From: Sulfurimonas gotlandica GD1
GTDB lineage: Bacteria > Campylobacterota > Campylobacteria > Campylobacterales > Sulfurimonadaceae
Reading direction: 5' to 3'
Assembly (NCBI RefSeq): GCF_000242915.1
Contig: NZ_AFRZ01000001.1
Location: 1,612,001-1,676,000 of the forward strand
Length of the DNA stretch: 64,000 nt
Of the stretch, positions 43,154 through 52,621 are shown piece by piece. The notes under the pieces are model-generated. The model worked only from the letters and a program-made list of their open reading frames with translations. It made no database searches and was not told where the DNA came from. How positions within the stretch are numbered: the stretch's first letter is position 1; every line of letters starts with the position of its first letter. The position numbers and the translations under genes were made by a program.

Positions 43154-43714
43154 ATGAATAAGTATCTAATTTTTTTAAGTTTGGTTGGTGTGCTGAGTGC
43201 TGGAGAGATAGTTAGTAGTGGTGAAGTTCTTGTCAATGGAAAAGTATTGAGTAAAACAACAAAGATAAAACATGGCGATACAATAGAGACAAAAGCCAAC
43301 TCTAGTATAAGATTTAACGTAGCAAATGATGCTTTCTCTGCAAAGGAGAAGTCAAAATTTAAACTAGAAAAATTGGGTAATAAAAAAATTCTCAATGTAC
43401 TAAATGGTGGAGTTATGGCTGTCTTTGGTAAAGGCAATCATGGTGTAGCTACTCCAAATATGACTGCCGGAATTCGTGGAACTGGAACATATACACTTGT
43501 AAGAGATGCTAAAACATATTTTTGTACATGTTATGGTCATACTGAAGTTGGCGCGCATGGAGAGACAAAAGATTTAAAAGCTACTCATCACAAGATGATA
43601 TGGGTTACAAACGATAAGATAAAAGCTGCTAAAACTATGGAGAATCATAGTGATGATGAGCTAAGAGTATTAGAAGCTATGGTCGGAAGAGTCGTACCTT
43701 TTCATAAAAAGTAG
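43154..43714 (+). CDS. Secreted FecR-domain protein
   Basis: 186 residues with a Sec signal peptide (about 1-16). The FecR-like beta domain (20-125) has ILVNGKVLSKTTKIKHGDTIETKANSSIRF and NGGVMAVFGKGNHGVATPNMTAGIRGTGTY. Two cysteines (YFCTCYG) may form a disulfide. FecR domains occur in periplasmic sensing partners; here it is divergent from the CHASE2 cyclase and may present its signal. Convergent with the PHP gene, four bases apart. Confidence 0.8.
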   Translation: MNKYLIFLSLVGVLSAGEIVSSGEVLVNGKVLSKTTKIKHGDTIETKANSSIRFNVANDAFSAKEKSKFKLEKLGNKKILNVLNGGVMAVFGKGNHGVATPNMTAGIRGTGTYTLVRDAKTYFCTCYGHTEVGAHGETKDLKATHHKMIWVTNDKIKAAKTMENHSDDELRVLEAMVGRVVPFHKK

Positions 43715-43718
43715 ATGA

Positions 43719-44498
43719 CTAAAAACTAATCATCTCTCTTTTTCTTTTTCTAAAAAAGGCACACTCTGTATAACCTGCGTCACGTGCCAGTTTTACAATC
43801 TCATCATTAAAAAGTGATACTTGCTCTGGCTTGTGAGCATCTGAGCTAAATGTGATGGGAATTTCTAACTCAAATGCTCTCTTTAAAAGTGAAGCAGAAG
43901 GGTAGGCCTCACCAACAGGTTTTCTATAACCTGCAACATTTAATTCTATAACCATATCAGCTTTTTTAATGGCTAAAAGAGCATTTTTAGCAAGTTCATT
44001 TATATCTTTTCTTGGCATAAATTTAAACACTTTTATAAGGTCAAGATGCCCTACAATATCAAAGTGACCACTTATTGCCATCTCTTCTATCGCATTAAAG
44101 TATTTTTGCCAAATCACATCAATGTCTTCATGCTGATAGTGACCTATAAACTCAGGGTTGTCAAAGCCCCACTCATCTATGAAGTGAACAGAGCCTATAA
44201 GATAGTCAACATCGGCGTTTAGAACCCTTTCATCCATATGATCTTTTAGATAATCTACCTCATAAGCTAGTAGTATTTCAATCTTGTCTTTATATTTTTC
44301 TTTCACTTCAAGTACCGCTTTCTCATACTCTGGCATTTGAGCAAAACTCATACGATATTTAGGGTCGAAATCCATGGGTGCGTGGTCTGAAAAACCAAAA
44401 CATTTTGTACCGGATTCTATTGCTTTTTCAACATACTCAAATATTTCTCCCTCAGCATGATTACAAAGTGAAGTATGGTTGTGTAAATCGACTATCAT
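43719..44498 (-). CDS. PHP-domain phosphoesterase, histidinol-phosphatase type
   Basis: 259 residues from the ATG at 44498, with AGAGG about 8 bases upstream. An upstream in-frame start at 44585 would run into the divergent chemotaxis gene at 44577 and adds a non-family N-terminus. Metal-binding motifs DLHNHTSLC, SDHAP, EVDYL, GSVHF and FSSDAHKPEQV are in the order of PHP histidinol phosphatases (HisK type), which remove phosphate from histidinol phosphate. Substrate is inferred; other PHP esterases look similar. Confidence 0.82.
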   Translation of the reverse strand: MIVDLHNHTSLCNHAEGEIFEYVEKAIESGTKCFGFSDHAPMDFDPKYRMSFAQMPEYEKAVLEVKEKYKDKIEILLAYEVDYLKDHMDERVLNADVDYLIGSVHFIDEWGFDNPEFIGHYQHEDIDVIWQKYFNAIEEMAISGHFDIVGHLDLIKVFKFMPRKDINELAKNALLAIKKADMVIELNVAGYRKPVGEAYPSASLLKRAFELEIPITFSSDAHKPEQVSLFNDEIVKLARDAGYTECAFFRKRKREMISF

Positions 44499-44576
44499 AA
44501 ATGTACCTCTAAAATAAATCTTATAGTTTTTTATGCTATTATAGTGACAATAAATAAATTTGGCTAGGGAATTAAA

Positions 44577-45278
44577 ATGACTCAAGAAGAACTAGATGCT
44601 ATGATGAATGGGGAAATCGACGATATTGATGGGCTTGAAGATGAAATAGGTTTGGATGAGGAAGTAGCTTCTGCAGAGCCTGCTGCTTCAAATGACTCTT
44701 CAAATACTGGTCTTCCTGCTGGTTACAGTGATGAGACTTCACATCACTGGCCTCTTCCTGCTACAGATGAAAACAAGATGGTACATCAGCTTGATGATGT
44801 AACAAAAGAAAGTGAAGAAAAAGCTACTGAAATTTTTGATATTATTGAAATTATTAGTAATGATTTGATGGAGAAAGAGGAAAATGCCGCTAATGTTGCA
44901 GAAGTTATAGCTTCTAACATTGAGCTATTTACTACATTAAGTTCAAAGTTTCCTGATGTTGAAGCTTTTAAGACTCAACTGGAAAAAAATGAAGCTGCAT
45001 TAAATGATATTAATGAAACTATAGAGATGCTTCAAAACAGCGGAGACTCTATTATGAGCGTTATGGATATTATGCAGTATCAAGATATTCATCGTCAAAA
45101 AATAGAACGTGTTATAAATGTTATGCGTGCACTTTCAAAATATATGAACACGCTTTTTGAAGGCAAAGTAGATGATGACAAAAGAGTTTCATCTGCAACA
45201 CATATTGCTGGTGATACACACAATGATTTAGCTTCAACAGATGATATTGAAGCACTATTAGAACAGTTTGGAAGTTAA
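44577..45278 (+). CDS. CheZ-like chemotaxis phosphatase (remote, Campylobacterota type)
   Basis: 233 residues. A helical core (70-195) carries QYQDIHRQ (167-174); D170 and Q174 keep the spacing of the E. coli CheZ catalytic pair D143/Q147. The last residues (TDDIEALLEQFGS) resemble the CheZ C-terminal CheY-P-binding helix after a flexible linker. The N-terminus MTQEELDAMMNGEI resembles the FliM/FliY CheY-binding tail. It would dephosphorylate CheY-P. It overlaps the U32 peptidase gene by one base, a non-chemotaxis neighbour. Confidence 0.75.
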   Translation: MTQEELDAMMNGEIDDIDGLEDEIGLDEEVASAEPAASNDSSNTGLPAGYSDETSHHWPLPATDENKMVHQLDDVTKESEEKATEIFDIIEIISNDLMEKEENAANVAEVIASNIELFTTLSSKFPDVEAFKTQLEKNEAALNDINETIEMLQNSGDSIMSVMDIMQYQDIHRQKIERVINVMRALSKYMNTLFEGKVDDDKRVSSATHIAGDTHNDLASTDDIEALLEQFGS

Positions 45279-46570
45279 TGAGTAAAATAGAACTTCTATC
45301 TCCGGCGGGAACGCTTGAGAAATTAAAAATTGCACTTGATTTTGGAGCAGACGCTGTTTATGGTGGAGTAAGCCACTTCTCACTTCGTATTCGCTCTGGT
45401 AAAGAGTTTAGTATGGAAGAGTTTAAAGAGGGCATAGATTACGCTCATGCTCGTGGGAAAAAAGTATATGCAACTATAAACGGGTTTCCATTTAATTCTC
45501 AACTCTCTCTATTAAAAAAACATATTTTAGCGATGGCAGAACTTGGTCCGGATGCTTTCATTGTTGCTACTCCTGGTGTTTTAAAATTGGCTCATGAGTT
45601 GGCTCCACAAATCCCATTGCATCTATCAACCCAAGCAAATGTTATGAACGTCTTAGATGCAAAAGTTTTTTACGACATGGGTGCTGTCAGAATAATTACA
45701 GCGCGTGAGATTTCGCTCAAAGATCTTGTCGCTATAAAAACTGAACTTCCAGATTTGGAACTTGAGGTTTTTGTACATGGCTCTATGTGTTTCGCATATA
45801 GTGGAAGATGCCTTATATCTACACTTCAAAGTGGTCGTGTGCCAAATCGCGGATCTTGTGCAAATGACTGTAGATTTCCTTATGAGATGTATGCAGCAAA
45901 TCCTGAGACTGGAACACTCTTTAAGCTTGAAGAAGATGAAGGTGTTGGAACTTACATAATGAACTCTAAAGATTTAAACCTTGCATCTCATATACAAGAG
46001 ATTTTAGATAGCGGAGTTGTAGATTCTATTAAAATCGAAGGTCGTACTAAAACATCTTACTATGCCGCTACAACAGCTAAGGCTTACAGAATGGCTTTAG
46101 ATGATTACGCTAATGGTACAGTAGATGTTGACAGGTACCAGTATGAACTGCAATCACTGCAAAATCGCGGCTATACAGATGCTTATCTTATTTCAAGACC
46201 TTTTGAAAAGCACGATACTCAAAGTCTAGACTTTACAATGCAACTTGGTACCCATCAGGTTTGTGGTCAAGTAAATGAAGCGGGAACACATTTTTTATGT
46301 AAGTATAAAACTCTGCCAAATGATGAAATGGAAGTAGTATTTCCTTTAGGCTCAAAAGTTGAAATAGTTGATAATGAAATAGGAAGCACTTATGAAAAAG
46401 ATGGAAGATTTTATCTAAAACTAAAACAGCTAAAAGCTCAAAATGGAAAAATTTGGGAAGAAGTTCATAGCGGAAATATAAACCCTATAACCCTACCGAC
46501 AAGCTTCCCCTCATATACTTTTTTTAGAGTTGGGGCACATCCAGATATGGGAACATATCCAAAGAAATAA
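45278..46570 (+). CDS. U32-family peptidase / tRNA-modification protein
   Basis: 430 residues. The U32 signature is present: EVFVHGSMCFAYSGRC (163-178), with further conserved GSCANDCRFPY cysteines. The N-terminal barrel (1-330) is followed by a C-terminal beta domain (340-425). Members include collagenase-like YegQ/TrhP proteins, which in bacteria act in RNA hydroxylation rather than proteolysis. One-base overlap with the CheZ-like gene suggests cotranscription without functional link. Confidence 0.9.
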   Translation: MSKIELLSPAGTLEKLKIALDFGADAVYGGVSHFSLRIRSGKEFSMEEFKEGIDYAHARGKKVYATINGFPFNSQLSLLKKHILAMAELGPDAFIVATPGVLKLAHELAPQIPLHLSTQANVMNVLDAKVFYDMGAVRIITAREISLKDLVAIKTELPDLELEVFVHGSMCFAYSGRCLISTLQSGRVPNRGSCANDCRFPYEMYAANPETGTLFKLEEDEGVGTYIMNSKDLNLASHIQEILDSGVVDSIKIEGRTKTSYYAATTAKAYRMALDDYANGTVDVDRYQYELQSLQNRGYTDAYLISRPFEKHDTQSLDFTMQLGTHQVCGQVNEAGTHFLCKYKTLPNDEMEVVFPLGSKVEIVDNEIGSTYEKDGRFYLKLKQLKAQNGKIWEEVHSGNINPITLPTSFPSYTFFRVGAHPDMGTYPKK

Positions 46571-46614
46571 AAAAAAGTGTATAATTCCAAAAAAATATTT
46601 GAGGGAAAAACAAC

Positions 46615-47115
46615 ATGAAATTTGTATCAATAGTAATGGGTTCAAAAAGTGATTATGAAGTAATGAAGTCTTGTTCTGACACACTAGAGTCTTTTGGTGT
46701 TAACTATGAGATGATTATCTCTTCAGCTCACCGTTCACCAGAGAGAACAGCAACTTATATTCAAGTAGCTGAAAAAAAAGGTGCTCAAGTATTTATCGCT
46801 GCTGCCGGTATGGCTGCACACTTGGCTGGTGTTTTGTCTTCTAAAACTGTTAAGCCTATCATAGGTGTACCAATGTCAGGATCTGCTTTAAGCGGAATAG
46901 ACGCACTGCTTTCTACTGTTCAGATGCCAGCTGGAATGCCAGTTGCTACTGTAGCTATAGGAAAAGCTGGAGCTATTAACTCTGCTTACTTAGCAATGCA
47001 GATTTTAGCACTTGATAATGAAGAATTATCTATCAAACTAAAAGAAGATAGAATTGCCAAAGCTAAAAAAGTTGAAATGGATTCTTTAGAGATAGAGACA
47101 ATTATCAGCATATAA
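46615..47115 (+). CDS. purE: N5-carboxyaminoimidazole ribonucleotide mutase
   Basis: 166 residues. MGSKSDYEVM, the active SAHRSPERT loop and the AAGMAAHLAGV segment are typical of class I PurE. It converts N5-CAIR to CAIR in purine synthesis. A strong ribosome site (GAGGG) precedes it, and it is followed after 24 bases by a small coiled-coil gene. Confidence 0.96.
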   Translation: MKFVSIVMGSKSDYEVMKSCSDTLESFGVNYEMIISSAHRSPERTATYIQVAEKKGAQVFIAAAGMAAHLAGVLSSKTVKPIIGVPMSGSALSGIDALLSTVQMPAGMPVATVAIGKAGAINSAYLAMQILALDNEELSIKLKEDRIAKAKKVEMDSLEIETIISI

Positions 47116-47139
47116 ATTTTTCCTACATAAGGGGTTAAA

Positions 47140-47610
47140 ATGAAGTGGATGAGTGATGAAGAGTATATGGAACTTACAGGTTTAGATTTGAATGCGATCG
47201 ATGATTTATGTGATCGCGGAAAACTGACTGTAAAAGTAGAAGACGGAGTCAGAATGATTGACCCGTCTAAAGGCTCACATGAAGTGGTTCCAGCTCAACT
47301 AAGAGAGCTCTCTGCTCGTAACACTCATGAGATGCTAGTTCAGCCAGAATTTGTTGAAAAAACAATAGGCACTATCATCAACCTTCATGAAAAAGTCCTA
47401 GATGCTAAAGATGAGACTATTGTTTCTATTAAGAATGAAAATGAGTTTTTAAGAGAGGCATTAGCATCTCTGCAAGAACTTTACGATGAAGACAGAATAA
47501 CTATTCACACACTTCAAGAACAACTAAAGCTTTCTCAACAAGAAGTTGAGTTTATGAGAAGAAAATATAAACTTATGTGGAACAAAGCAATCGAAGAACA
47601 TACTAATTAA
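47140..47610 (+). CDS. Small coiled-coil protein, DUF3972-like
   Basis: 156 residues, soluble. The N-terminus (MSDEEYMELTGLDLNAIDDLCDRGKLTVKVEDGVRMIDPS) resembles a MerR-like or excisionase-type winged helix used in lineage-specific proteins; residues 80-145 form a long coiled coil. It is similar in layout to the Campylobacterota DUF3972 family, as far as I can judge. It ends one base into the next gene, a DUF89 protein. Function unknown. Confidence 0.6.
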   Translation: MKWMSDEEYMELTGLDLNAIDDLCDRGKLTVKVEDGVRMIDPSKGSHEVVPAQLRELSARNTHEMLVQPEFVEKTIGTIINLHEKVLDAKDETIVSIKNENEFLREALASLQELYDEDRITIHTLQEQLKLSQQEVEFMRRKYKLMWNKAIEEHTN

Positions 47611-48467
47611 TGACAATTGATGAAGCTTGTGTTGCTTGTATAATAAACCAAAGTGTTAAAGTCGCAGATGCTATTGGTGCATCTGAATCTATTAAAGAAA
47701 AAATGACTTCTACAGTTAGAGATATGAGCTCTAACTTCTCTTACGATGACAACCCTCCTGAAATCGCTTCTTATGTTTATGAAAAAATGGCTGAGATAGC
47801 AAATAAAACTGATTTATATGATGAAGTAAAAGAGCTCTCAACTAAAAAAGCACTCTCATTTGTACCTCTTGTAAAAGAAGAAATTTCTTCATCTACAAAT
47901 AAACTTTTAACAGCTACAAAAACTGCAGTTGCAGGAAATGTTATAGACCTTGCAGCGGCAGTAGAGTTTGACTTAGAAGAGGAGTTGTCAAAAGTTTTTC
48001 ACACAGATTTCGCATATAATGATTTTGATAAGTTTCAAGAGAAACTCTCAGATGCTAAGAGTGTTTTAGTTATAGGTGATAATGTAGGTGAGCATATTTT
48101 TGACTACCTTTTTATAGAGACTCTCCAAGAGTTATATCCAGAGGCTAAGTACTCATATATGGTTAGAGGAAACCCAATCATAAACGATGTAACTATGAAA
48201 GAGGCAAAAGATGCTGGCTTTGATAAGCTTTGTTCTTTAGTAGATAGTGGTGTAAATACTCCTGGGTTTACATATAACCGTGCAAATGATGAGTCAAAAA
48301 AGCTTTTTGATAGTGTTGATCTGGTTATATCTAAAGGCATGGGAAACTACGAGTGTATGAGCTCGTCTCACAGAAAAAATATATGTTTTCTTCTCAAAGT
48401 AAAATGTAATGTTGTAGCAAACTCTTTGGGTAAAGAGGTAGGCGATATAGTTTGTAAAATGGTATAA
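47610..48467 (+). CDS. DUF89-family protein (ARMT1-like)
   Basis: 285 residues. The N-terminal CVACIINQSVKVAD (CxxC) and later VLVIGDNVGEHIFDYLFIETL and MVRGNPIINDVTMKEA match the DUF89 fold, with metal-binding D and N residues. DUF89 proteins are metal-dependent phosphatases proposed to repair damaged phosphometabolites. The start overlaps the upstream stop by one base. Substrate unknown. Confidence 0.82.
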   Translation: MTIDEACVACIINQSVKVADAIGASESIKEKMTSTVRDMSSNFSYDDNPPEIASYVYEKMAEIANKTDLYDEVKELSTKKALSFVPLVKEEISSSTNKLLTATKTAVAGNVIDLAAAVEFDLEEELSKVFHTDFAYNDFDKFQEKLSDAKSVLVIGDNVGEHIFDYLFIETLQELYPEAKYSYMVRGNPIINDVTMKEAKDAGFDKLCSLVDSGVNTPGFTYNRANDESKKLFDSVDLVISKGMGNYECMSSSHRKNICFLLKVKCNVVANSLGKEVGDIVCKMV

Positions 48468-48497
48468 TGCCAAAAAATTTAATATAGGTACTTTTTT

Positions 48498-49379
48498 ATG
48501 ATTACTTTTAGCGAGATGTTACTAAAACTTCAAGAATTTTGGATGAAACAAGGGTGTAATATAGTTCAGCCTTACGATATTCCAGCAGGTGCAGGAACAT
48601 TTCACCCAGCTACTTTTTTACGTTCACTAGATTCACAACCTTGGTCAGTTGCTTATGTAGCACCTTCACGTCGTCCAACAGATGGAAGATATGGAGAAAA
48701 CCCTAATAGACTTGGAAGCTACTATCAGTTTCAAGCTCTTATCAAACCATCTCCGGATAACATCCAAGAGCTTTACCTAAAATCATTAGAGTACCTTGGT
48801 CTTGATGTATCTCAACATGACATTCGTTTCGTAGAAGATAACTGGGAATCTCCAACACTTGGTGCTTGGGGTCTTGGTTGGGAAGTTTGGTTGAACGGCA
48901 TGGAAGTAACTCAGTTCACATACTTTCAGCAAGTTGGAGGGATTGAGTGTAATCCTGTAGCTGTTGAGATTACTTACGGAACAGAGAGACTGGCAATGTA
49001 CCTTCAGGGTGTTGATAATATTTTTGACATAGTTTGGGGAGAGAATGAGCATGGAAAAACTTACTATCGTGATGTTCATAAAGAGAGTGAGATTCAGTTC
49101 TCAAAGTATAACTTTGAAGTAGCGGATACTGATATGTTATTTGCTGATTTTACAGCAAAAAGTGATGAGTGCGTAAGAGCACTTGACGCTGGGCTTCCTC
49201 TTCCTGCCTATGACTTATGTATGATGGCTGCAAATACATTTAATGTACTTGATGCTAGAAAAGCTATTTCTCAGACAGAGAGACAAAACTATATTCTTAA
49301 AATTCGTGAACTCTCACGTGGTTGTGCAGAACTTTATAAAGCTCAAGAAGCTGATAGAATAGAGAGAGTAAAGGCTTAA
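48498..49379 (+). CDS. glyQ: Glycyl-tRNA synthetase alpha subunit
   Basis: 293 residues. [57 protein letters not shown] and [27 protein letters not shown] are diagnostic of the catalytic subunit of the alpha2-beta2 bacterial enzyme. The glyS beta gene is not in the window. The RecD2-like gene follows after 3 bases. Confidence 0.97.
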   Translation: MITFSEMLLKLQEFWMKQGCNIVQPYDIPAGAGTFHPATFLRSLDSQPWSVAYVAPSRRPTDGRYGENPNRLGSYYQFQALIKPSPDNIQELYLKSLEYLGLDVSQHDIRFVEDNWESPTLGAWGLGWEVWLNGMEVTQFTYFQQVGGIECNPVAVEITYGTERLAMYLQGVDNIFDIVWGENEHGKTYYRDVHKESEIQFSKYNFEVADTDMLFADFTAKSDECVRALDAGLPLPAYDLCMMAANTFNVLDARKAISQTERQNYILKIRELSRGCAELYKAQEADRIERVKA

Positions 49380-49382
49380 TCC

Positions 49383-51620
49383 TTGAGCAGCACACTCATC
49401 GGTCAAATAGACCGTATTCTATTTGAAGATGAGGGCTTTTTCATCGCAGTTTTAAAAACAGGTGAGAAAGTTAGCGGTACTTACTTAGAGAGTGAGGTCG
49501 CGCATATAAAAGGCTCAGCCATAACTCTTAGCGGTCAGTGGGAAGAGCATAAAAAGTACGGAAAAACTTTCAAATTTGAGTCCATTAAAGTAAATCAAAA
49601 TCAACTATTTTTCTTCTTAAACAAAATTGTAAAAGGTTTTACAAAAAAGATTTCTAGTGACCTTATAGAACACTTCGGAAATGAAAAACTCATAGATATT
49701 TTAGATAATGATATAGAGAGACTTCTGGAGTTTAACGGCATCAAAGAGAAGCGTCTTAAAAAGATCCAGACTTCTTGGAAGAAGTTTCGTTCCATGAGAA
49801 AACTCGGTGAGTTTTTAAGCCCTTATGATGTTTCACAAGCTCTTCTTACTACCATAGCATCTGCTATGAAAGATGTTGATGAGCCTTGTACTAAGATAAA
49901 AGAAAATCCATACATCCTTACTTCCATAAACTCCATAGGTTTTAAGAGAGCTGATGAGCTGGCGCTCAAGATGGGTGTAAAAAGTGAAGATGAAAACCGA
50001 ATCTCTTCGGCGATGGATTATGTTCTTATGAATTACTGCGAACAACAGGGAAACAGTTGTGTCGCAAAAGAGCTGCTTTTCTCAGGACTCAATGAACTTC
50101 TAGGATTTAACGGCAAAAATCATCTTTATGAAGCAGCACTTATAGAGAGAGTGAGTGAGCAGAGCATTGTCATTATGAAAAATGACAGAGTCTCTCCTGC
50201 AAGGCTTTATGACTCAGAAAAATACCTGCATGATACTTTTACAACAAGAGCTGAAAAAGATAGTGGTGGATTTGTAAAGAACTTAGACGAGTTTTTAGCC
50301 ACTAAAGAGTTAAAACTTGGAGATCAGCAAAAAGAAGCAGTTGCTAAGATAAACGAGGGTGCATCTCTGCTCTTTTTGGTTGGTTATGCAGGAACAGGTA
50401 AGAGTACAACTTCAAAGACTATACTTGATTTGCTAAACACTAGATATGAAGAAAAAGAGATAATAACTTGTGCCCTAAGCGGTATAGCATCTCAACGAAT
50501 TGCAGATACCACAGGTTATGAGAGTGCGACAATCCAGTCTCTTTTAGTAAAGTATGAAGATAGGGATGATTTTCCATTTAGAGTTGTTCTTATAGATGAA
50601 GCATCTATGATTAACTCATCTCTTTTTGCAAGATTAATGGCAAAAGTGCATAGAGATGCCATAGTTATAGTGGTTGGTGATGATGCACAGCTTCCTCCTA
50701 TTGGTGCTGGAAATGTTCTGAGTGATGTTCTTACTTTGGAGTTGGCACCTATTGTAAAACTTACAAAGATATATAGACAGAGTGAAGATCAGGCGATAAC
50801 GCTTATAGCAAATGATATCCGTAAAGGTATGGTTCCAGATTATAGACAGACTTATGAGGATTTTGAGTTTATAGATATTAGCATCCAGAACTATTATGCT
50901 ATAAAAAATCAGCTCTCCTCGCAAGAACAACAAGACCTAAGGGAGGCTAACTCTCTTTCCATTGTTACGGAGATAGTACACAAAGTTGTAGAGTCCATAG
51001 AAAAAGCCAGATACAGACTAAACAATAAACAGATTAAAGAGTACCTAAACTACTTTCAGGTTATTACTCCGATGAAGGGTGGAACACTCGGTTCTAACAA
51101 TCTAAACATAGTTTTGCAAGAGTATTTCAATCCAAATCCTAAAAAATGTGTCAAAAAAGGCGGCAGTGAATTTAGACTTATGGATAAGGTCGTTCACACA
51201 AAAAACGAGAATATGACTTCATGGAGCAGTGAAGGTTTTAAGATGGGTGAAGACTCAAGCCAGAGACGAATATTTAATGGTATGAGTGGACTTCTTTTTA
51301 AGATAGAAGAGGATGATGAACAAGTGTTCGTATTCTATCCAAATGAAGACGTAGTGGTAGTTTACGAGTATGAAGAGATAAAGTCGCATCTAATGCTTTC
51401 CTATGCTCTTACCATTCATAAAGTCCAAGGTATGGAATACGATATCGTAGTTATTCCTATGACTTTCTCCCACTTCATCATGCACAACACTAAGCTTATC
51501 TATACAGCCATAACAAGAGCAAAACATAAGTGCATCTTGATAGGTGAGAGCGGTGCTTTTGAGAGTGCATGCAAAAAGTTTGAAATTACAAGACGAGATA
51601 CTGTACTACTAGAATTATAA
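49383..51620 (+). CDS. RecD2-like ATP-dependent DNA helicase
   Basis: 745 residues from a TTG start (AAAGG upstream); no in-frame ATG lies near. N-terminal OB-like and helix-hairpin-helix regions (1-200; NGIKEKRLKKIQTSWK) precede the superfamily 1B helicase core: Walker A GYAGTGKST (about 334-342), Walker B VVLIDEASM, VVGDDAQLPPIG, and motif VI ALTIHKVQGMEYD...AITRAKH. It should unwind DNA 5'-3'. It is preceded by glyQ by 3 bases, probably cotranscribed. Confidence 0.88.
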   Translation: MSSTLIGQIDRILFEDEGFFIAVLKTGEKVSGTYLESEVAHIKGSAITLSGQWEEHKKYGKTFKFESIKVNQNQLFFFLNKIVKGFTKKISSDLIEHFGNEKLIDILDNDIERLLEFNGIKEKRLKKIQTSWKKFRSMRKLGEFLSPYDVSQALLTTIASAMKDVDEPCTKIKENPYILTSINSIGFKRADELALKMGVKSEDENRISSAMDYVLMNYCEQQGNSCVAKELLFSGLNELLGFNGKNHLYEAALIERVSEQSIVIMKNDRVSPARLYDSEKYLHDTFTTRAEKDSGGFVKNLDEFLATKELKLGDQQKEAVAKINEGASLLFLVGYAGTGKSTTSKTILDLLNTRYEEKEIITCALSGIASQRIADTTGYESATIQSLLVKYEDRDDFPFRVVLIDEASMINSSLFARLMAKVHRDAIVIVVGDDAQLPPIGAGNVLSDVLTLELAPIVKLTKIYRQSEDQAITLIANDIRKGMVPDYRQTYEDFEFIDISIQNYYAIKNQLSSQEQQDLREANSLSIVTEIVHKVVESIEKARYRLNNKQIKEYLNYFQVITPMKGGTLGSNNLNIVLQEYFNPNPKKCVKKGGSEFRLMDKVVHTKNENMTSWSSEGFKMGEDSSQRRIFNGMSGLLFKIEEDDEQVFVFYPNEDVVVVYEYEEIKSHLMLSYALTIHKVQGMEYDIVVIPMTFSHFIMHNTKLIYTAITRAKHKCILIGESGAFESACKKFEITRRDTVLLEL

Positions 51621-51683
51621 TCAAAGCAATTCCTTATTTTTTTTAACATATAATCACTTATTATAGTTTTAAAGGAGTTTGAC

Positions 51684-52556
51684 ATGTCTAGAGGATACAG
51701 AATTAAAATAGCTATTTGTGGCAAAAGTGGACTTGTTGGATCAAAATTAGAAGATATGTTCACATCTAAGCATAGTGATGTAATAGGCATAAAAATCAGA
51801 GAAAACACAAGAATAGAAGATGTCGCAAAAGAGATATCTGGTTGTGATGTACTGATAAATCTAGCCGGTACAACTATCCTGGCAAGATGGACTGATACTT
51901 ATAAAAACATACTCTACAACAGCAGAATAGATACAACAAGAAAACTCGTAGATGCCATAGCTCTATGTGTTGAAAAACCTAAGCTATTTATCTCTGCATC
52001 TGCAGTTGGAATCTATGACTCTGAATCAAAACATGATGACTATTCTACGGAATATGCAGATGATTATCTATCTCATATCTGTAAAGACTGGGAAGCAGAA
52101 GCCAGAAGAGCAGAGGAGTATGGTGTAAGAAGTGTTCAGACAAGGTTTGGAGTTATCTATGCTAAAGAGGGTGGAGCGATGCAAAAGATGCTTCCGCCAT
52201 TTAAGATGGGTGTAGGCGGAAAAATTGGAGGTGGTCACCAGATAGTTTCATGGATACATATAGATGACTTGGTTCGCGCTTTTGAGTTTATTGTAAAGAC
52301 TCCAGAGTTAAACGGCCCGATTAATTTTACAACACCTCATACTCTTTCAAACATAGAACAAACCAGAATACTAGGCGAAGTATTGCATCGTCCAACTTTT
52401 TTAAGTGTGCCAGAGTTTGCTTTAAAAATTGCATTTGGTGAAGGCTCAACTGTAATGCTTGACTCAAAAGATGTATATCCTAAAAAGCTTTTAGATAGTG
52501 GTTTTGAGTTTAGATTTGATAGATTCGAAGAAGCCCTTAAAGATATACTCCGCTGA
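51684..52556 (+). CDS. TIGR01777-family NAD-dependent epimerase/dehydratase (YfcH-like)
   Basis: 290 residues. SDR-type N-terminus (AICGKSGLVGSKL), LINLAGTTI, SASAVGIYD and the conserved VGGKIGGGHQIVSWIHIDDLV segment define the extended SDR family TIGR01777. A C-terminal DUF1731-like part (250-290, VYPKKLLDSGFEFRF) is present. Substrate is unknown in most bacteria. Confidence 0.88.
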   Translation: MSRGYRIKIAICGKSGLVGSKLEDMFTSKHSDVIGIKIRENTRIEDVAKEISGCDVLINLAGTTILARWTDTYKNILYNSRIDTTRKLVDAIALCVEKPKLFISASAVGIYDSESKHDDYSTEYADDYLSHICKDWEAEARRAEEYGVRSVQTRFGVIYAKEGGAMQKMLPPFKMGVGGKIGGGHQIVSWIHIDDLVRAFEFIVKTPELNGPINFTTPHTLSNIEQTRILGEVLHRPTFLSVPEFALKIAFGEGSTVMLDSKDVYPKKLLDSGFEFRFDRFEEALKDILR

Positions 52557-52621
52557 TATAAAGCTATATCTTTATAGTTTATTTGTGCTATCATATAAGC
52601 ATAATAAAACAGGGAAAAGTA

